DNA of 44,423 bases from Neosynechococcus sphagnicola sy1 (GCF_000775285.1 NZ_JJML01000022.1:1-44423), one strand, 5' to 3'. Shown: positions 25,856-37,539, numbered from the stretch's first letter. Program-made: numbers and translations. The notes: generated by a model from the sequence alone, not told the origin.

Positions 25856-28842
25856 TCAATGAATATCCTTTCGAGCCTGCACTAGGAGCAGTAAGCCCAA
25901 CATCCCGCCAATCAGCAGTCCGAGTTTGCCCCAGTGTCCCAGGACGTTGACGTTAAAGGCAGCCCCTTGGTTGCGTTGAAAGCGACTGATCAATGCTTCG
26001 GCGGAGGCGATCGCCGTGCCCCGCTTTTCCTTCCAAGTACTAAACGTCTGCTGCCAGGTTTGAATCGCGGTTTGATAGGCATTGACTTTATTGGTATAGG
26101 TTTTCAGGTCATCTCGGTAGGTGGTGTTGAAGGGATTATCGGGTTGGGGCGGCGGATCTCCCGGTTCGGCGGGCTTCTTGGGTTCGGGTTGATCCACCAC
26201 GGGATCATATTTATCCCGCACCCCTGGGAAGTTGCACTGGCGAAATAAATTGGCTCCCAAACATTGACAGCTTTGCTTCTGAGCTTCCGTCAGGGCTTTG
26301 CGCTGGGCTTCTGTTTTTTGCCAGCAGGGATCATGGGCAATGTCCCGTCCCATGCCTGTGATCGTCACCATCGATTCAAAGGCCCACCGCGTCACCGTCA
26401 GTTGACTAATGGTTTGACCCACCGCACCTACATCCCGCAGCGGTAAAATTGCTCCGGCAAAGGTGATTTGGGGAACTAGCACCAGGATCGTCAGCAGGGG
26501 AGCCATATTTTGATTCGGAGACAGTGCGGACACCAGCAGTCCCATCACCATTCCCCCCCAAGGTTGCGAGGAACAAGGTGATATAAAGGGCAAGGGTCGT
26601 CTCTCCACCGCCGGGAATTGCCACCGCTAATTCTTTGGTCAGCAAGAAAATCGCTGCCTGATAAACCGCCAGAATCACGGCAATCCAGATTTTGGAGAGA
26701 ATATACGCCCCAATTTTTAACCCCACCATCCGTTCCCGGCGGTAGATTTCCGTCTCTTTAACAATTTCCCGCATGGTGCCGAGGCTTCCCACCATCGTGG
26801 CGATCAGCACCGCCACAAACATCATGGTCAGAGACTGCCCCGCATCGCCGCTGGTATTGTCAAATAAATGACGTTTCCACATTGCCAGATCCAGCAATCC
26901 CAGAATCGGGGCTAAGGCCAGCATCAACGCTAGACTGGCGCGATCTTGCATCAAAATCGTCAGGTTGCGGCGAGACAGGATCAGCAGCTGCCGCCAACTG
27001 GAAATGCCCTTCACCCCCGTCGGCAGTTGTTGAGCCGGACGGGCATGGTGTCCTGAATTAGAGGTCAGTTGCAGATGCTGTTGGCGCTCTCCCACATACT
27101 GCTGATACTGCTGAGATTGCCAGTAGCGCTGCTGCCACTGTTCCGGTGAGAGATCGGCTTCCACCCGCAGATAGATCTCGTCAAAGTCCTTGACATTAAA
27201 GTAGGTCAGAGCCTGATCGGGAGGGCCAAAGTAGGCAATGCGGCCACCCATGGTGAGAAAGACCACTAGGTTGCACATCATCACATTTTTGGTGGCATGG
27301 GTAATCAACAGGATGGTGCGCCCCTGGTCAGCTAGTTTTCGCAGCAGTCGCATCATCTGGACTTCGGTGCCGGGATCTAAACCGGAGGTGGCTTCATCGA
27401 GAAAGAAGAGGCTGGGCTTTGTCAGCAGTTCCACCCCCATCGACACCCGCTTGCGTTGCCCACCACTGAGGGTTTTTCACCAAAACATGCTGACGTTGGG
27501 TGAGTTCCAAATCTTCCAGTACCGTTTGGACACGCAGGCGACGCTCGGCGGCGGTTGTATCGGCGGGCAGGCGCAACTGAGCAGCGTAGTCTAGGGCCTG
27601 CACCACCGTCAGATCGCGATGGATAATATCGTCCTGGGGAACATACCCCAATTCCGTGCGATAGGCATTGAAGTTTTTATACAGGTCATTGTTATTGACC
27701 AGCACCGTGCCGCGAGAGGCTGGACGCAGACCATTTAAGGCATCCAGTAGGGTAGATTTTCCCGCACCGCTGACCCCGACAATGGCTACAAACTCTCGGG
27801 GCAAAATCGAGAGAGAGATATCATCCAACAGCACCACGCCCTTGTTGGTGGTTTTGGTCAGGTGCAGGGCATCAAGGCGCAGATTGCCCGCATCATTTTG
27901 CTGCACCAGGGTTTCATCGATATTGAAAACCAGGTTACAGGGGCCGACGCGAATCGTGTCACCTGGCAACAGCAGGCGATCGCCGACAATGGGCTTGCCA
28001 TTGACAAAGGTGCCATTGGAAGACTCCAGATCTGTGATCCGCCAAGAGCCGTCCTGCAATTCAATGCGGGCATGGAACCGCGACACCATGGGATGGTCGA
28101 TGACGGTATCGTTCCGGGGATCGCGCCCTAGGGTGAGGCTGGTGCGATCGCGCAGGGGCAGTGGTTCGAGATGGTCAGCGGCGATCGTCGGTAACACCAC
28201 CTGGTAGGAGAGGGTGAGGTCGGTGCCAATTTGCACCACATCCCCATCAAGGAGGAATCGCCGGGAAACATACTGTCCCTGGAACAACAGGCCATTGCGA
28301 CTGCCAAGGTCAATGATTTCGTAGCCCCCGTCGCAACGTTGGAGTTGAGCATGGCGCAGGGAAACGACGGGCAAATCGACAATGATGTCACAGCCTGGAT
28401 CTCGGCCAATGACAAGCACCTCCTGTCTGAGAGGGAACTCCTGCACCCACTGGGGGGTCGTTACCTGAAGGACACAGGCAATCGGCGTCCCCGTGACAAC
28501 GGTGCCAGGAAGCAAGGGTGACGGGTCGGAGTGAGTGTGCTGTTGAAAGTGCAGTTCCAAGTTCCCCATGCGAATGATGTCTCCATCCCTTAATGGCTCA
28601 GGCCGACGCGGTGACAATCGGACTTGATTCAGCCAAGTGCCCGCTGCACTGCCTAGGTCGGCGATCGCGTAATGGTCAACGTCCCAGGTAATTTGGGCGT
28701 GGTACTGCGACAGGGTAGGGTCAGACAATACCAGCCCATTATCTGACTCTTGACCGAGGGTGACAGGATTCTGTTCCAGTGAGAATTCCTGAATCACCGT
28801 CTGGTGATGATAAATCTTGAGGGTAGCAGCAGAAACCGGCAT
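25856..28842 (-). CDS. ABC transporter with three N-terminal FHA domains (ABCG-like), two frameshifts
   Basis: The repaired protein has about 994 residues. Three FHA domains lie at about 1-100, 120-217 and 220-308; the last two show GRDPGCDI/SLRHAQL/GSRNG and GRDPRNDT/SRFHARI/SSNGTFVNGK. The ATPase domain follows with GVSGAGKST, LSGGQRKRVSMG (restored by removing one base in the five-T run 27473-27477) and FFLDEATSGLD. Six TM helices of ABC2 type come next, with a long soluble loop before the final helix. The second break is at seven C (26553-26559). FHA domains bind phosphothreonine, so transport is probably controlled by Ser/Thr kinases. Cargo unknown. Confidence 0.9.
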
Positions 28843-29116
28843 GATGGGGTGACAGGCAAGGGAAGGTGACCTGACCTTTACTATAGAGCTACCACTATCG
28901 GTCGTAGACTTTGTTGTTGACCCAGGAATTGTATCGCACCTGAAGGAGAAACTGACTCACGGGGGGGCAGTTTGGTCATTTCTGGCAGGGTGCCCACGTA
29001 CTCCCTCACCCTTGGGACTGTGGATGGGAACAGGGTGCATTAGGCATCATCAGGATCTTCCCTGTTGTCTTGATCAAAAAAACCGCCAAAGGGACGGGAG
29101 TTCAATCCAGCCACCT

Positions 29117-29626
29117 TCAAGGGTTGGCATTGGGGGGGGCTGCCGTTAAGGGCGATAGCCGGAGGATAAAGCGTTGGGGGGTAGCGTAGAGTTCCGTGAG
29201 ATATTCGCCGGGGGGGTACATTTACCCATGCAAAGCCTTGATGCTGCTCCTGCTGCTGATTTAGAGTCTCCCTGAGATATTCATCATCGGCTTCACCGCC
29301 ACAGAAGATCAGGAGTTGCCCACAGGGGATATTTAATTTCCAGTTGAATGCTTTGATCCCAACCCTGGCTTCCTCTGGTGTCAGGTCACCAACCAGAATC
29401 AGGGCATCGTCGAGCATACAATCCCCCCCGAAACCCTAGGGGCAAGTACACCCCCTGCTGCATCAAGGCTTTGCGATCGGCTGTGTTGCCCCGGTAATGA
29501 CCCCGGCAAAAACTCCTCAAAACTACAGCCCCCCAAACTGTGAGACAGGATCAGGTAACTAGGGCCGTCACAAAAGAAGGAGCTTTGATCTAAATCAAAA
29601 CACAGGCGACTCATTGACTCTTCCAT
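29117..29626 (-). CDS. Conserved hypothetical protein with three frame breaks
   Basis: From ATG 29626 the reading starts MSRLCFDLDQSSFFCDGP a few codons in. It shifts at five A (29508-29512) into RGHYRGNTADRKALMQQGVY, at seven C (29423-29429) into MLDDALILVGDLTPEEARVG and IPCGQLLIFCGGEADDEYL, and at seven G (29210-29216) into VPPGEYLTELYATPQRFIL. It then stops at 29117. The repaired length is about 168 residues. The continuity of sensible sequence across all three fixes argues for one gene. I do not know its function. Three breaks could also mean genuine decay. Confidence 0.6.
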
Positions 29627-29786
29627 GGCAGGATTGTCAGTTAGGAAAGATATAGCACTGGTGAGGCAGCTCAGGACAGGATTCCAACGGTCAAATGCTA
29701 ATACTGGGAGGCTGCCTGTGGTGCCATTGCCACAATACTTTGGACGATGGCTATATCATATCGACTTATCTTTCTCCTTTGAGACG

Positions 29787-31095
29787 CTAACCCATGACCG
29801 TGCGCACCAAGAGCCAAAGATTCAGCCCCGCAATCAGCAGTGCCACAAACCATGACAGTCGCTTCAGCCATAAGGGATTGACAAACTCCCCCATCAAGCG
29901 GCGATCGCTGGTAAATATCACTAAGGGAATCACTGCAAAGGAGAGCTGCAAGCTCAAAATCACTTGACTGAAAACCAGCAAACTGCCCGTACTTTGCTCA
30001 CCAAAATAAACAATGGTAATCAACGCAGGGATGATAGCCAGCAGTCGGGTCGCCAGCCGCCGGCACCAGGGGGGCAATCGCAGTTGCAAAAAACCTTCCA
30101 TGACAATCTGGCCTGCTAGGGTGGCGGTCAGGGTTGAGCTTTGCCCGGAGGCCAATAGAGCCAAACCAAAGATGGCACTGGCAGCACCGACTCCCAACAG
30201 TGGGGAAAGGAGCCGGTAGGCATCTTGAATGTCTGCCACTCCTTGATAACCAGAAAAGTGAAAGGTGGCAGCAGAAACAATCAAAATCGCGGAGTTGATC
30301 AACAGTGCAAATGATAGCGCCACCGTGGAATCAATAGTGCCAAACTTAATGGCTTCCCAGCGTTTTTCGGCAGTGGGTTCCCAAGCCCGTGTTTGCACGA
30401 TGGAGGAGTGCAAATATAGGTTGTGTGGCATCACCGTTGCCCCCAAAATGCCGATAGCAAGATAGAGCATCTCGGGGTTGGCAAGGATCTTGGGCTGGGG
30501 CAGATAGCCAAACAAAATCCCCCCCGACATCGGGTCGGGAGAAGATAATTTCCGCTGTAAAACAAATGCCAATGGTTGCGACCAGCATGATCACCAAGGC
30601 TTCTACATAGCGAAATCCTTTGCTTTGCAGCAACAACAATACCAGGACATCAAGGGTTGTAATGCAGACTCCCCAAATTAGCGGTAAGCCAAACAGCAGT
30701 TGTAGGGCGATCGCACTGCCTAATAGCTCTGCTAAATCACAGGCTGCGATCGCAATTTCACAGAGTACCCACAGCACCAAGTTCAGACGGGGACTAAAGT
30801 AGTCGCGACAAGTCTGGGCTAAATCCCGCCCCGTTGCCACCCCCAACCGCACACACAACGATTGCAGGAGAATTGCCATCAAATTTGAGAGCAAAATCAC
30901 CGTCAACAGCGTGTAACCAAACCGAGCCCCTCCAGCAATGTCGGTGGCCCAGTTACCCGGATCCATATAGCCCACGGATACCAAATATCCTGGCCCTGCA
31001 TAGGCCAACATTTTTCGCCAGAAATTGCTGTCCTTGGGGATTGGAATGGAGCGGTGGACTTCGGACAGGCTAGGTCTGCGGTTAGCGGGAGACAT
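29787..31095 (-). CDS. mntH: NRAMP-family Mn2+/H+ symporter, frameshifted
   Basis: The repaired protein is 435 residues with about 11 TM helices. It has the family metal motifs DPGN (in GYMDPGNWATDIAGG, TM1) and MPH (in GATVMPHNLYLHSS, TM6). A break at seven C (30519-30525) is healed by six, joining SRPDVGG to ILFGYLPQP. It imports Mn2+, and to a lesser extent Fe2+, driven by protons, which matters for the photosystem II manganese cluster. A pair of 8-nt direct repeats lies just upstream of the start. Confidence 0.93.
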
Positions 31096-31102
31096 GATTG
31101 AT

Positions 31103-31121
31103 TCTTTTCATAATCTTTTCA
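31103..31121. repeat. Two TCTTTTCA direct repeats before mntH
   Basis: TCTTTTCA occurs at 31103-31110 and again at 31114-31121, an 11-nt period (one helical turn). On the minus strand this is TGAAAAGA twice, 8-26 nt upstream of the mntH ATG at 31095. The placement over the ribosome site and leader would suit a response-regulator or repressor site, but no known box is matched with certainty. Confidence 0.35.
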
Positions 31122-31278
31122 CAATTTTAGCCCGTCCCTGGCAGCGAGTTGAGAACCCGTCCGACTCAAATCTCGGCTTTCTCCTCCTCTCTCGACCCTT
31201 AAAACAAGCTTGAGTGCAAACAAGGTCTCAGATTGCCCCATAGAATTGAGCTATGGTGCAGTTTACTGGAGTCAGGGT

Positions 31279-32389
31279 ATGGAGGTGCGCGCAGCCGTTG
31301 CTTGGGAAGCAGGTCAGCCATTGAAGATTGAAATGGTGGAGCTAGAAGGCCCTAAGGCGGGAGAAGTGATGGTTGAACTCAAAGCCACGGGGGTTTGCCA
31401 CACCGATGCCTACACCCTCTCCGGGGCTGATCCCGAAGGTCTATTTCCTACCATCCTGGGTCATGAGGGGGCTGGGGTGGTGGTTGAGGTGGGGCCTGAG
31501 GTCAGAAGTCTCAGACCTGGTGATCATGTCATTCCTCTCTACACCCCGGAATGTCGTCAGTGCAAATTTTGTCTCAGCGGCAAAACCAATTTGTGTCAAG
31601 CCATTCGCTCGACCCAAGGTCAGGGTGTCATGCCCGATGGCAGTAGCCGCTTCTCCCAATCTGGGCAGAAGATCCATCACTATATGGGAACCTCGACCTT
31701 TGCTCACTACACGGTTCTGCCTGAAATTGCCGTTGCCAAAATTCGTGAAGATGCTCCTTTTGATCAGGTTTGCTTGATCGGCTGCGGTGTCACCACCGGT
31801 ATTGGTGCGGTCATCAACACTGCTAAGGTGGAGCCCGGTGCCAATGTCGTCGTTTTTGGTTTAGGGGGCATTGGATTAAATGTGATCCAGGCAGCCCGGA
31901 TGGTTGGGGCCAGCCAGATTATTGGGGTGGATATGAACCCAGCCAAACGAGGGCTGGCCGAAAAATTTGGCATGACCCACTTTGTGAACCCTCAGGAGGT
32001 GGAAGGGGATCTGGTAGCCTATTTGGTGGCGCTGACCGATGGCGGTGCTGACTATAGTTTTGAATGCATTGGCAATGTCAACGTGATGCGGCAGGCCTTG
32101 GAGTGTTGTCACAAGGGTTCGGGGGGTGTCCGTCATCATTGGTGTTGCCGGAGCAGGGGAAGAGATTAGTACCCGCCCCTTTCAACTGGTAACCGGACGA
32201 GTTTGGAAAGGCTCTGCCTTTGGGGGGGCCAAGGGTCGTCGGGATGTGCCGAAAATCGTCGATTGGTATATGGAGGGCAAAATCCAGATCGATAGTCTGA
32301 TCACCCATACGGTGCCCTTAGAGCGGATTAATGATGCCTTTGACTATATGCATCAGGGACTCTCGATTCGCACGGTGGTCACCTTTTAG
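31279..32389 (+). CDS. frmA: S-(hydroxymethyl)glutathione dehydrogenase (class III ADH), frameshifted
   Basis: The repaired product is 369 residues, the standard class III length. Catalytic zinc ligands C40 (TGVCHTD), H62-E63 (GHEGAG) and the structural zinc cysteines 92, 95, 98 and 106 ([17 protein letters not shown]) are all present. The NAD-binding motif is [11 protein letters not shown]. The frame breaks at six G (32121-32126); five G joins [16 protein letters not shown] choose ATG 31279 over an upstream in-frame start. It oxidises the formaldehyde-glutathione adduct to S-formylglutathione, the substrate of the next gene. Confidence 0.94.
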
Positions 32390-32463
32390 TACCTTGCTCC
32401 ACCCACTCCCCCTGCAAGCTTTCTGCACACCCTCTGGGTCTGTCAACTTTTAGTGAATAGAAC

Positions 32464-33312
32464 ATGACAATCCTGCCGACATGCACCAGCCAGAGCCGCT
32501 GTTTTGACGGCACCATCGGCTTTTACCGTCATTTCTCAGACGTTTGTCGAACCGAAATGCGGTTTTCAGTGTACCTGCCACCCCAAGCGACAGGGGCGAC
32601 CTTACCGATCGTCTATTGGCTCTCGGGATTGACTTGTACGGAAGAGAATTTCATGATCAAGGCGGGGGCACAACAGTTTGCTGCCCAGTATGGGTTGATC
32701 CTGGTGGCTCCCGATACCAGTCCCCGCAATCTCGGCCTTCCCGGTGAGACCGAAACCTGGGATTTTGGTGCCGGAGCTGGCTTCTATGTAGATGCCACCA
32801 CCGATCCCTGGAATGCCCACTATCGCATGTACACCTACGTCACGGAGGAACTGCCAGCACTGATGGCAGCCTTTTTCCCCGGCGATCGCCAGCGCCAGGG
32901 GATTATGGGTCACTCCATGGGCGGCCATGGTGCCTTGATCTGTGCCCTTCGTAATCCCGATCGCTACCGTTCGGTCTCGGCCTTTGCCCCGATTGCCGCA
33001 CCCATGGGTTGCGCTTGGGGACAAAAAGCATTCCGGGGATATCTGGGCACTGACTCAACGGCTTGGCAAGCCTACGATGCCAGTCAAATCGTGATCCATT
33101 CTGCCTGGAACCAACCGATATTGATTGATCAAGGAACCGCAGACCCGTTTTTGCCCCAGGGGCAGCTGCTGCCCGAGGTGTTTGAGCAAGCCTGTGCTCA
33201 AGCTGGGAAGGAGTTAATCCTGCGCCGCCAAGAGGGATACGACCACAGTTATTCGTTCATTGCCACCTTCATTGCCGATCACCTACGTCACCATGCCATG
33301 GCGCTCCGTTAG
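32464..33312 (+). CDS. fghA: S-formylglutathione hydrolase
   Basis: The 282-residue esterase-D family enzyme is intact. The nucleophile Ser151 is in GHSMGGHG, with Asp227 (GTADPF) and His261 (GYDHSYSF) completing the triad. The oxyanion and N-terminal segment VYWLSGLTCTEENF is typical. It hydrolyses S-formylglutathione to formate and glutathione, completing formaldehyde detoxification begun by FrmA, whose gene ends 74 nt upstream on the same strand. Confidence 0.95.
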   Translation: MTILPTCTSQSRCFDGTIGFYRHFSDVCRTEMRFSVYLPPQATGATLPIVYWLSGLTCTEENFMIKAGAQQFAAQYGLILVAPDTSPRNLGLPGETETWDFGAGAGFYVDATTDPWNAHYRMYTYVTEELPALMAAFFPGDRQRQGIMGHSMGGHGALICALRNPDRYRSVSAFAPIAAPMGCAWGQKAFRGYLGTDSTAWQAYDASQIVIHSAWNQPILIDQGTADPFLPQGQLLPEVFEQACAQAGKELILRRQEGYDHSYSFIATFIADHLRHHAMALR

Positions 33313-33330
33313 CGATCGCCTGATTCGTGC

Positions 33331-34640
33331 TTATTTCTGGAGATTTTCAGATCGTACCCAATCCGTTGCCAAGGTCAACTGCAAATCTTCCGGATTGAAA
33401 ATAATCAATCGATCAAGGGTTCCTGTCCTGGAATTTGTTGGTTCTCCTAAAATTCCTGCGAGGAGACTGCCCACGCGATCGCCAAATAAGCTCCTGAGCA
33501 CCTGACGGGCTGTGGCTGTGGCTACGCCACCCCGAACAGTTTGCTGAGTAATTTCACGGGTGGCAGCTCTGACTTTGGAGACCGCTCGAATGGTAAACGT
33601 GCGATTGTCAATCACTACCCGATCAGCAATGTAGCGAGCACCGGGAGCCCCATTCCCCATCACGGCTTTGAATTGCCCCTTGAGGCGACTGCCCTTGGGA
33701 ATGACCACCTGGCCCCTGTCATTACGGACAGGCTCACTGACCACCAAGGTGGCATTCACCGTGTCTCCGGGGGCCAGAATCAGACGCACACTGTTGTTGG
33801 CTTGATCCAGGTAGGAGGTGTTAATCTTGGTACCCTTGTCAAGCTGAAGCGGGGCACTCTGGGGATCATTGGGGTCATTGGCTGGGTTGTCGGGGGATGC
33901 CCCCCGGTAATTGCACTGCCAACAATATACTGGTTCACTGCCTCCTGACCGGGCAAGGCACTCAACTGCCCCTGACTGACCAGAGCCTGATATATAAAGG
34001 CCGCAACATCTCCACGGGTCGCGGTTTGCTGTGGTTCCAGGAACTGGCGATCCGGATAGTTGACGACAATGCGTTTCTGGGTTGCTGCGGCTACGCCATT
34101 GGTGGCATAGTCGGGAATTTGGGCAGCATCTTTATAGACCTGTAGAATCTTGGCTGCTGTGCCAGTGGGGGTGAGATCTAAGCCTGCTGCGAGGGAGACC
34201 AGCACCTGTACCTTGGGGATGGGTTGACTGGGACGAAATTCACCATCGGGATAGCCAGACATAAAGCCAGTGGTGTAAGCCTGCTCAATGGCTGGGGCTG
34301 CCCAGTAACTTCCAGGTACATCGGTGAAGTCTCGCCGGGAACGCACTTGAGACTTCGTAAATCCCTGCCGAATCATCGCGGCAAACTCAGCACGGGTCAC
34401 TGGCTTATCGGGCTGAAACGTACCATCCGGGAAGCCTTTGATGATGCCTTTATCTGCCAAGCGTTCAATGAAGGGACGTGCCCAGTAGTTAAATGCCACA
34501 TCTGAGAAATTGGCTGCAACCGCAGGTCTAGAAATGAGCAAGGGTGGCAGGACCGTTGCCGCCATACCAAAGATCACCAAGGCAGTTGGAGCTGACCGAT
34601 GACGTAGACAATTGCTCATACTTCGATTCCATAAAAACAT
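33331..34640 (-). CDS. Surface protein with SLH domains and a C-terminal TrbI/stability-type beta domain, frameshifted
   Basis: From 34640 (alternative ATG 34619) the 436-residue protein has a signal peptide (LVIFGMAATVLPPLLISRPAVAA), then three S-layer-homology repeats: FSDVAFNYWARPFIERLADK, FTDVPGSYWAAPAIEQAYTT and a third ending DVAAFIYQALV. A Pro/Asp linker follows. Frames break at six C (33900-33905; seven heals), joining to LQLDKGTKINTSYLDQ and a beta-rich domain (VNATLVVSEPVRNDRGQVVI, IPKGSRLKGQFKAV). SLH repeats bind cell-wall polymers. The function of the C-terminal part is unclear; naming it TrbI-like is tentative. Confidence 0.8.
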
Positions 34641-34885
34641 AGTTACAACGTCTCTGACGTTAGCTAAAAGGTTCCTTCAGTCAGGATGACAGAGAGGCGT
34701 TTGAAATCATGTCTAGGCCAATGTTCGACTTGTATCATTCAATTTGAGGGTGGAAAATTCCCAGTCTTGACTGCTACAAGATCCCGGCGATCGCAGCCGG
34801 AATAAATTCGGCTTGATCCGTTCCACAGCATTTAGCCCGCCGCTAGAGGCTCGCCGATGTAGTCATTAGCAGACATCAACAGTAA

Positions 34886-36117
34886 TTACTTTGGGGAATT
34901 CTTGAAGAACAAACTGGCAATAGCCGCCGCCGCAACCGCACTGGCTAACCACAGCATCCCCCTTTGGTAAGCGGCAAAATCTGGATTATCTGAGAGCACC
35001 TTGGCAATTAAATCTGTGCCCCGGTGTGGAGCCCCGATCGCCGCCCCGATAAACGGTTGAATTAACCCACCAAACACACAGGATGCCGTTGCCACCAGGG
35101 ACGTAGCCAGTGCCTTGGCTCCATTGGGTAGGTGCAATTGGATGGCAGAAAACCCTAGAATCGACCCCCCAGACCAAAGCCCAGGAGAAAAAACATCAGC
35201 GTTGCCAGTCCCTGGGAAAGGGAGATCGCCAGCATCACACCGAACAAAAACAGTGAAAAAAAGCCAAATGCACGAGCTGGGAAGACAAAACTCCCCGTTT
35301 TTCTGGCCCATGCCCCAGCCAATAATGACCCAACGGTAACACCCAGTGGAATCATCGCATTCATCAATCCGGCTTGCTGAGCAGCATGTTTGAAAAAGTC
35401 AATCTGGAATTGAATGTTCCAAAGGTCAGCAAACGCCAGTAAGGTGCCAAAGAGCCCCGTGTAATAGACGAGAGCTGCCCAGAATTGGAGGTTGCCCACG
35501 GCGATCGCCAGTGCGGCCCAGAGCGAGATTTTCGGTGGACTTTCGGCGGATGTTGCCTGAGAGGTCTTGCCGACAAAGGTCAGCAGGAGAATGGCACTGA
35601 TTCCCAGGAGTACCCCCATAATCTGGAATGGCAGACGAAAACTCCCTAGCAAGGGAAATAATCCGCAGACAATCGCCAGCACCGCCCCCGTAACATTGGC
35701 AAGGCTCTGACCCAGGGAGGACATAAATGCGAAGTTGTCGGGATAAGTGCGTCCGACTAGGTACATCATGCCGACAAAGGTACTCGACAGTCCCACCCCC
35801 AAAAGAATGCGGCCAATCAAGGCTCCCGTCATCCCGGTGCTGACGCTAAACAGAAAAGCGCCTACCGCCGCCACCGTCGCCGTAGCTGCTAACAGCAGAC
35901 GCGGCGGGAGGTAATCCAAAAGAATGCCAAACAGGAGTTGACTGATGGCATAGGTGATAAAGAATGCGCCACTGAGGAGCCCGAGTTGGGCGGTGTCCAG
36001 ATGTAGCTCAGCGGCAATGCTCTCGGAGAGTAGGGCAAATAGAACGGCAATCAGAATGCTAACGACGAAAAAGGTTTCCGAGGCTGCCCAGCCAAAATGA
36101 CGGTTGATCTTGCTCAT
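34886..36117 (-). CDS. MFS transporter, frameshifted
   Basis: The repaired protein has 410 residues and about 12 TM helices. The N-terminal half shows QLGLLSGAFFITYAISQLLFG and the motif-A-like loop DYLPPRLLLAA. The break is at six C (35165-35170); seven joins LGFGLGG to SILGFSAIQLH. It starts 3 nt after the stop of the amidohydrolase gene, so the two form an operon, and the transporter probably imports or exports that enzyme's substrate or product. No substrate can be read from sequence. Confidence 0.88.
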
Positions 36118-36120
36118 AGC

Positions 36121-37539
36121 TTAGGTCTGGTTAGCGATGCGGAAGCACCACTGATTGTGTTGTCGCACCACAGGTTCCATATCGACGGTGGCGATCCGGC
36201 CTTGATCGACAATCACCCGACCGTTGATGACGGTGTAATTTGCTTTCTGCGGGGCACAGAACACGACCGCTGCAACGGGATCATGGAGGGCTCCGGCATA
36301 GTCAATGGTGTGGAGTTTGATGGTGAAGAAGTCTGCACACTTGCCCGGTTCGAGGGAACCGACATCATCGCGGCCCAGCACCTTTGGCCCCCCCAAGGTA
36401 GCAATTTCTAAGGACTCGCGGGCTGTCATCCATTCTCCGGCACGTTTCGGATGAGATTGGGAAAGGAAAAAGTATTTCTGCGGCCCCTCAGGCGGAAGTA
36501 ATCCCATTTTTAACCGCGCCAGCAGCATCGCCTGACGCACCTCAAGCAACATGTTGGAGGAATCGTTGCTAGCCGAACCGTCCACACCCAGACCCACCTT
36601 CACCCCAGCCGCCATATATTTTTTGATCGGGGAGATTCCCGATGCCAACCGCATGTTCGAGTTCGGGCAGTGGGCAACACCGCAGCCTGTGTGGGAGAAC
36701 TTCTGGATTTCGTCATCATCCACATGAATGGCGTGGGCAAACCAGACATCGTCCCCCAGCCAGTCTAAGGTTTCCATCCAATCCACTGGCCGGAGTTCAA
36801 AGCGGTCAAGGGTGAAGCGCTCTTCATCAAAGGTCTCGCACAGGTGGGTGTGGAGTCCAACTTTATAATGGCGAGCCAACTGAGCGGATTCCTTTAACAA
36901 CCCTGGGGTGACCGAGAAGGGCGAGCAGGGGCCGATAACCATGCGGGTCATGGCACCTACGGAGGGGTCGTGATATCGCTCGATCGCCCGGATACTGTCC
37001 TTCATAATCAAGTCTTCATCCTCGACGCAATCATCCGGCGGCAACCCCCCTTTCGACTCTCCCAGGGACATGGAACCGCGACTGCAATGGAACCGCACCC
37101 CGATCTCTTTCGCAGCGTCGATCAGACAATCCACCGAATTACCATTTTTGAAAATATAGGAATGATCAAAGACCGTGGTGCAACCTGTCAATGCCAGTTC
37201 CCCTAAGCCGATGAGAACACTCAGTCGCGAGGCCTCCGGCGTGGTGTTTGCCCAAATGCGGTACTGCCCTTTTAGCCAAGGAAAGAGATTGTTATTCTGT
37301 GCTGCGGGTAGGTTCCGGGTCAGGGTTTGGTTCAGGTGATGGTGAGTATTGACAAACCCAGGGAGGACAATCTGACCCGAGCAATCGACCACGGTGTCCG
37401 CCGTCCCAGGCAACTCGGACATGGGGCCAACCTGCTTGATCATGCCATCTTCGGCGTAGATCCCGGCATCCTTCAGCTCCCGCCGTTCCCCATCCATGGT
37501 GACGAGAACTTCAGCGTTTTTAGCAAGCAGGGTACGCAT
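36121..37539 (-). CDS. Amidohydrolase, probable 8-oxoguanine deaminase (TrzA/AtzB family)
   Basis: The intact 472-residue protein has metal ligands His66/His68 (FVNTHHHLNQ), His232 in HTHLCET, His269 in FAHAIH and Asp320 in GLGVDGSASND, the set of the mononuclear amidohydrolase superfamily. The NTHHHLNQTLTRNLP segment is typical of 8-oxoguanine deaminase and close relatives. It would deaminate an oxidised purine to a uric-acid-type product. Guanine or triazine substrates cannot be excluded. It is coupled to the downstream MFS gene. Confidence 0.85.
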   Translation of the reverse strand: MRTLLAKNAEVLVTMDGERRELKDAGIYAEDGMIKQVGPMSELPGTADTVVDCSGQIVLPGFVNTHHHLNQTLTRNLPAAQNNNLFPWLKGQYRIWANTTPEASRLSVLIGLGELALTGCTTVFDHSYIFKNGNSVDCLIDAAKEIGVRFHCSRGSMSLGESKGGLPPDDCVEDEDLIMKDSIRAIERYHDPSVGAMTRMVIGPCSPFSVTPGLLKESAQLARHYKVGLHTHLCETFDEERFTLDRFELRPVDWMETLDWLGDDVWFAHAIHVDDDEIQKFSHTGCGVAHCPNSNMRLASGISPIKKYMAAGVKVGLGVDGSASNDSSNMLLEVRQAMLLARLKMGLLPPEGPQKYFFLSQSHPKRAGEWMTARESLEIATLGGPKVLGRDDVGSLEPGKCADFFTIKLHTIDYAGALHDPVAAVVFCAPQKANYTVINGRVIVDQGRIATVDMEPVVRQHNQWCFRIANQT

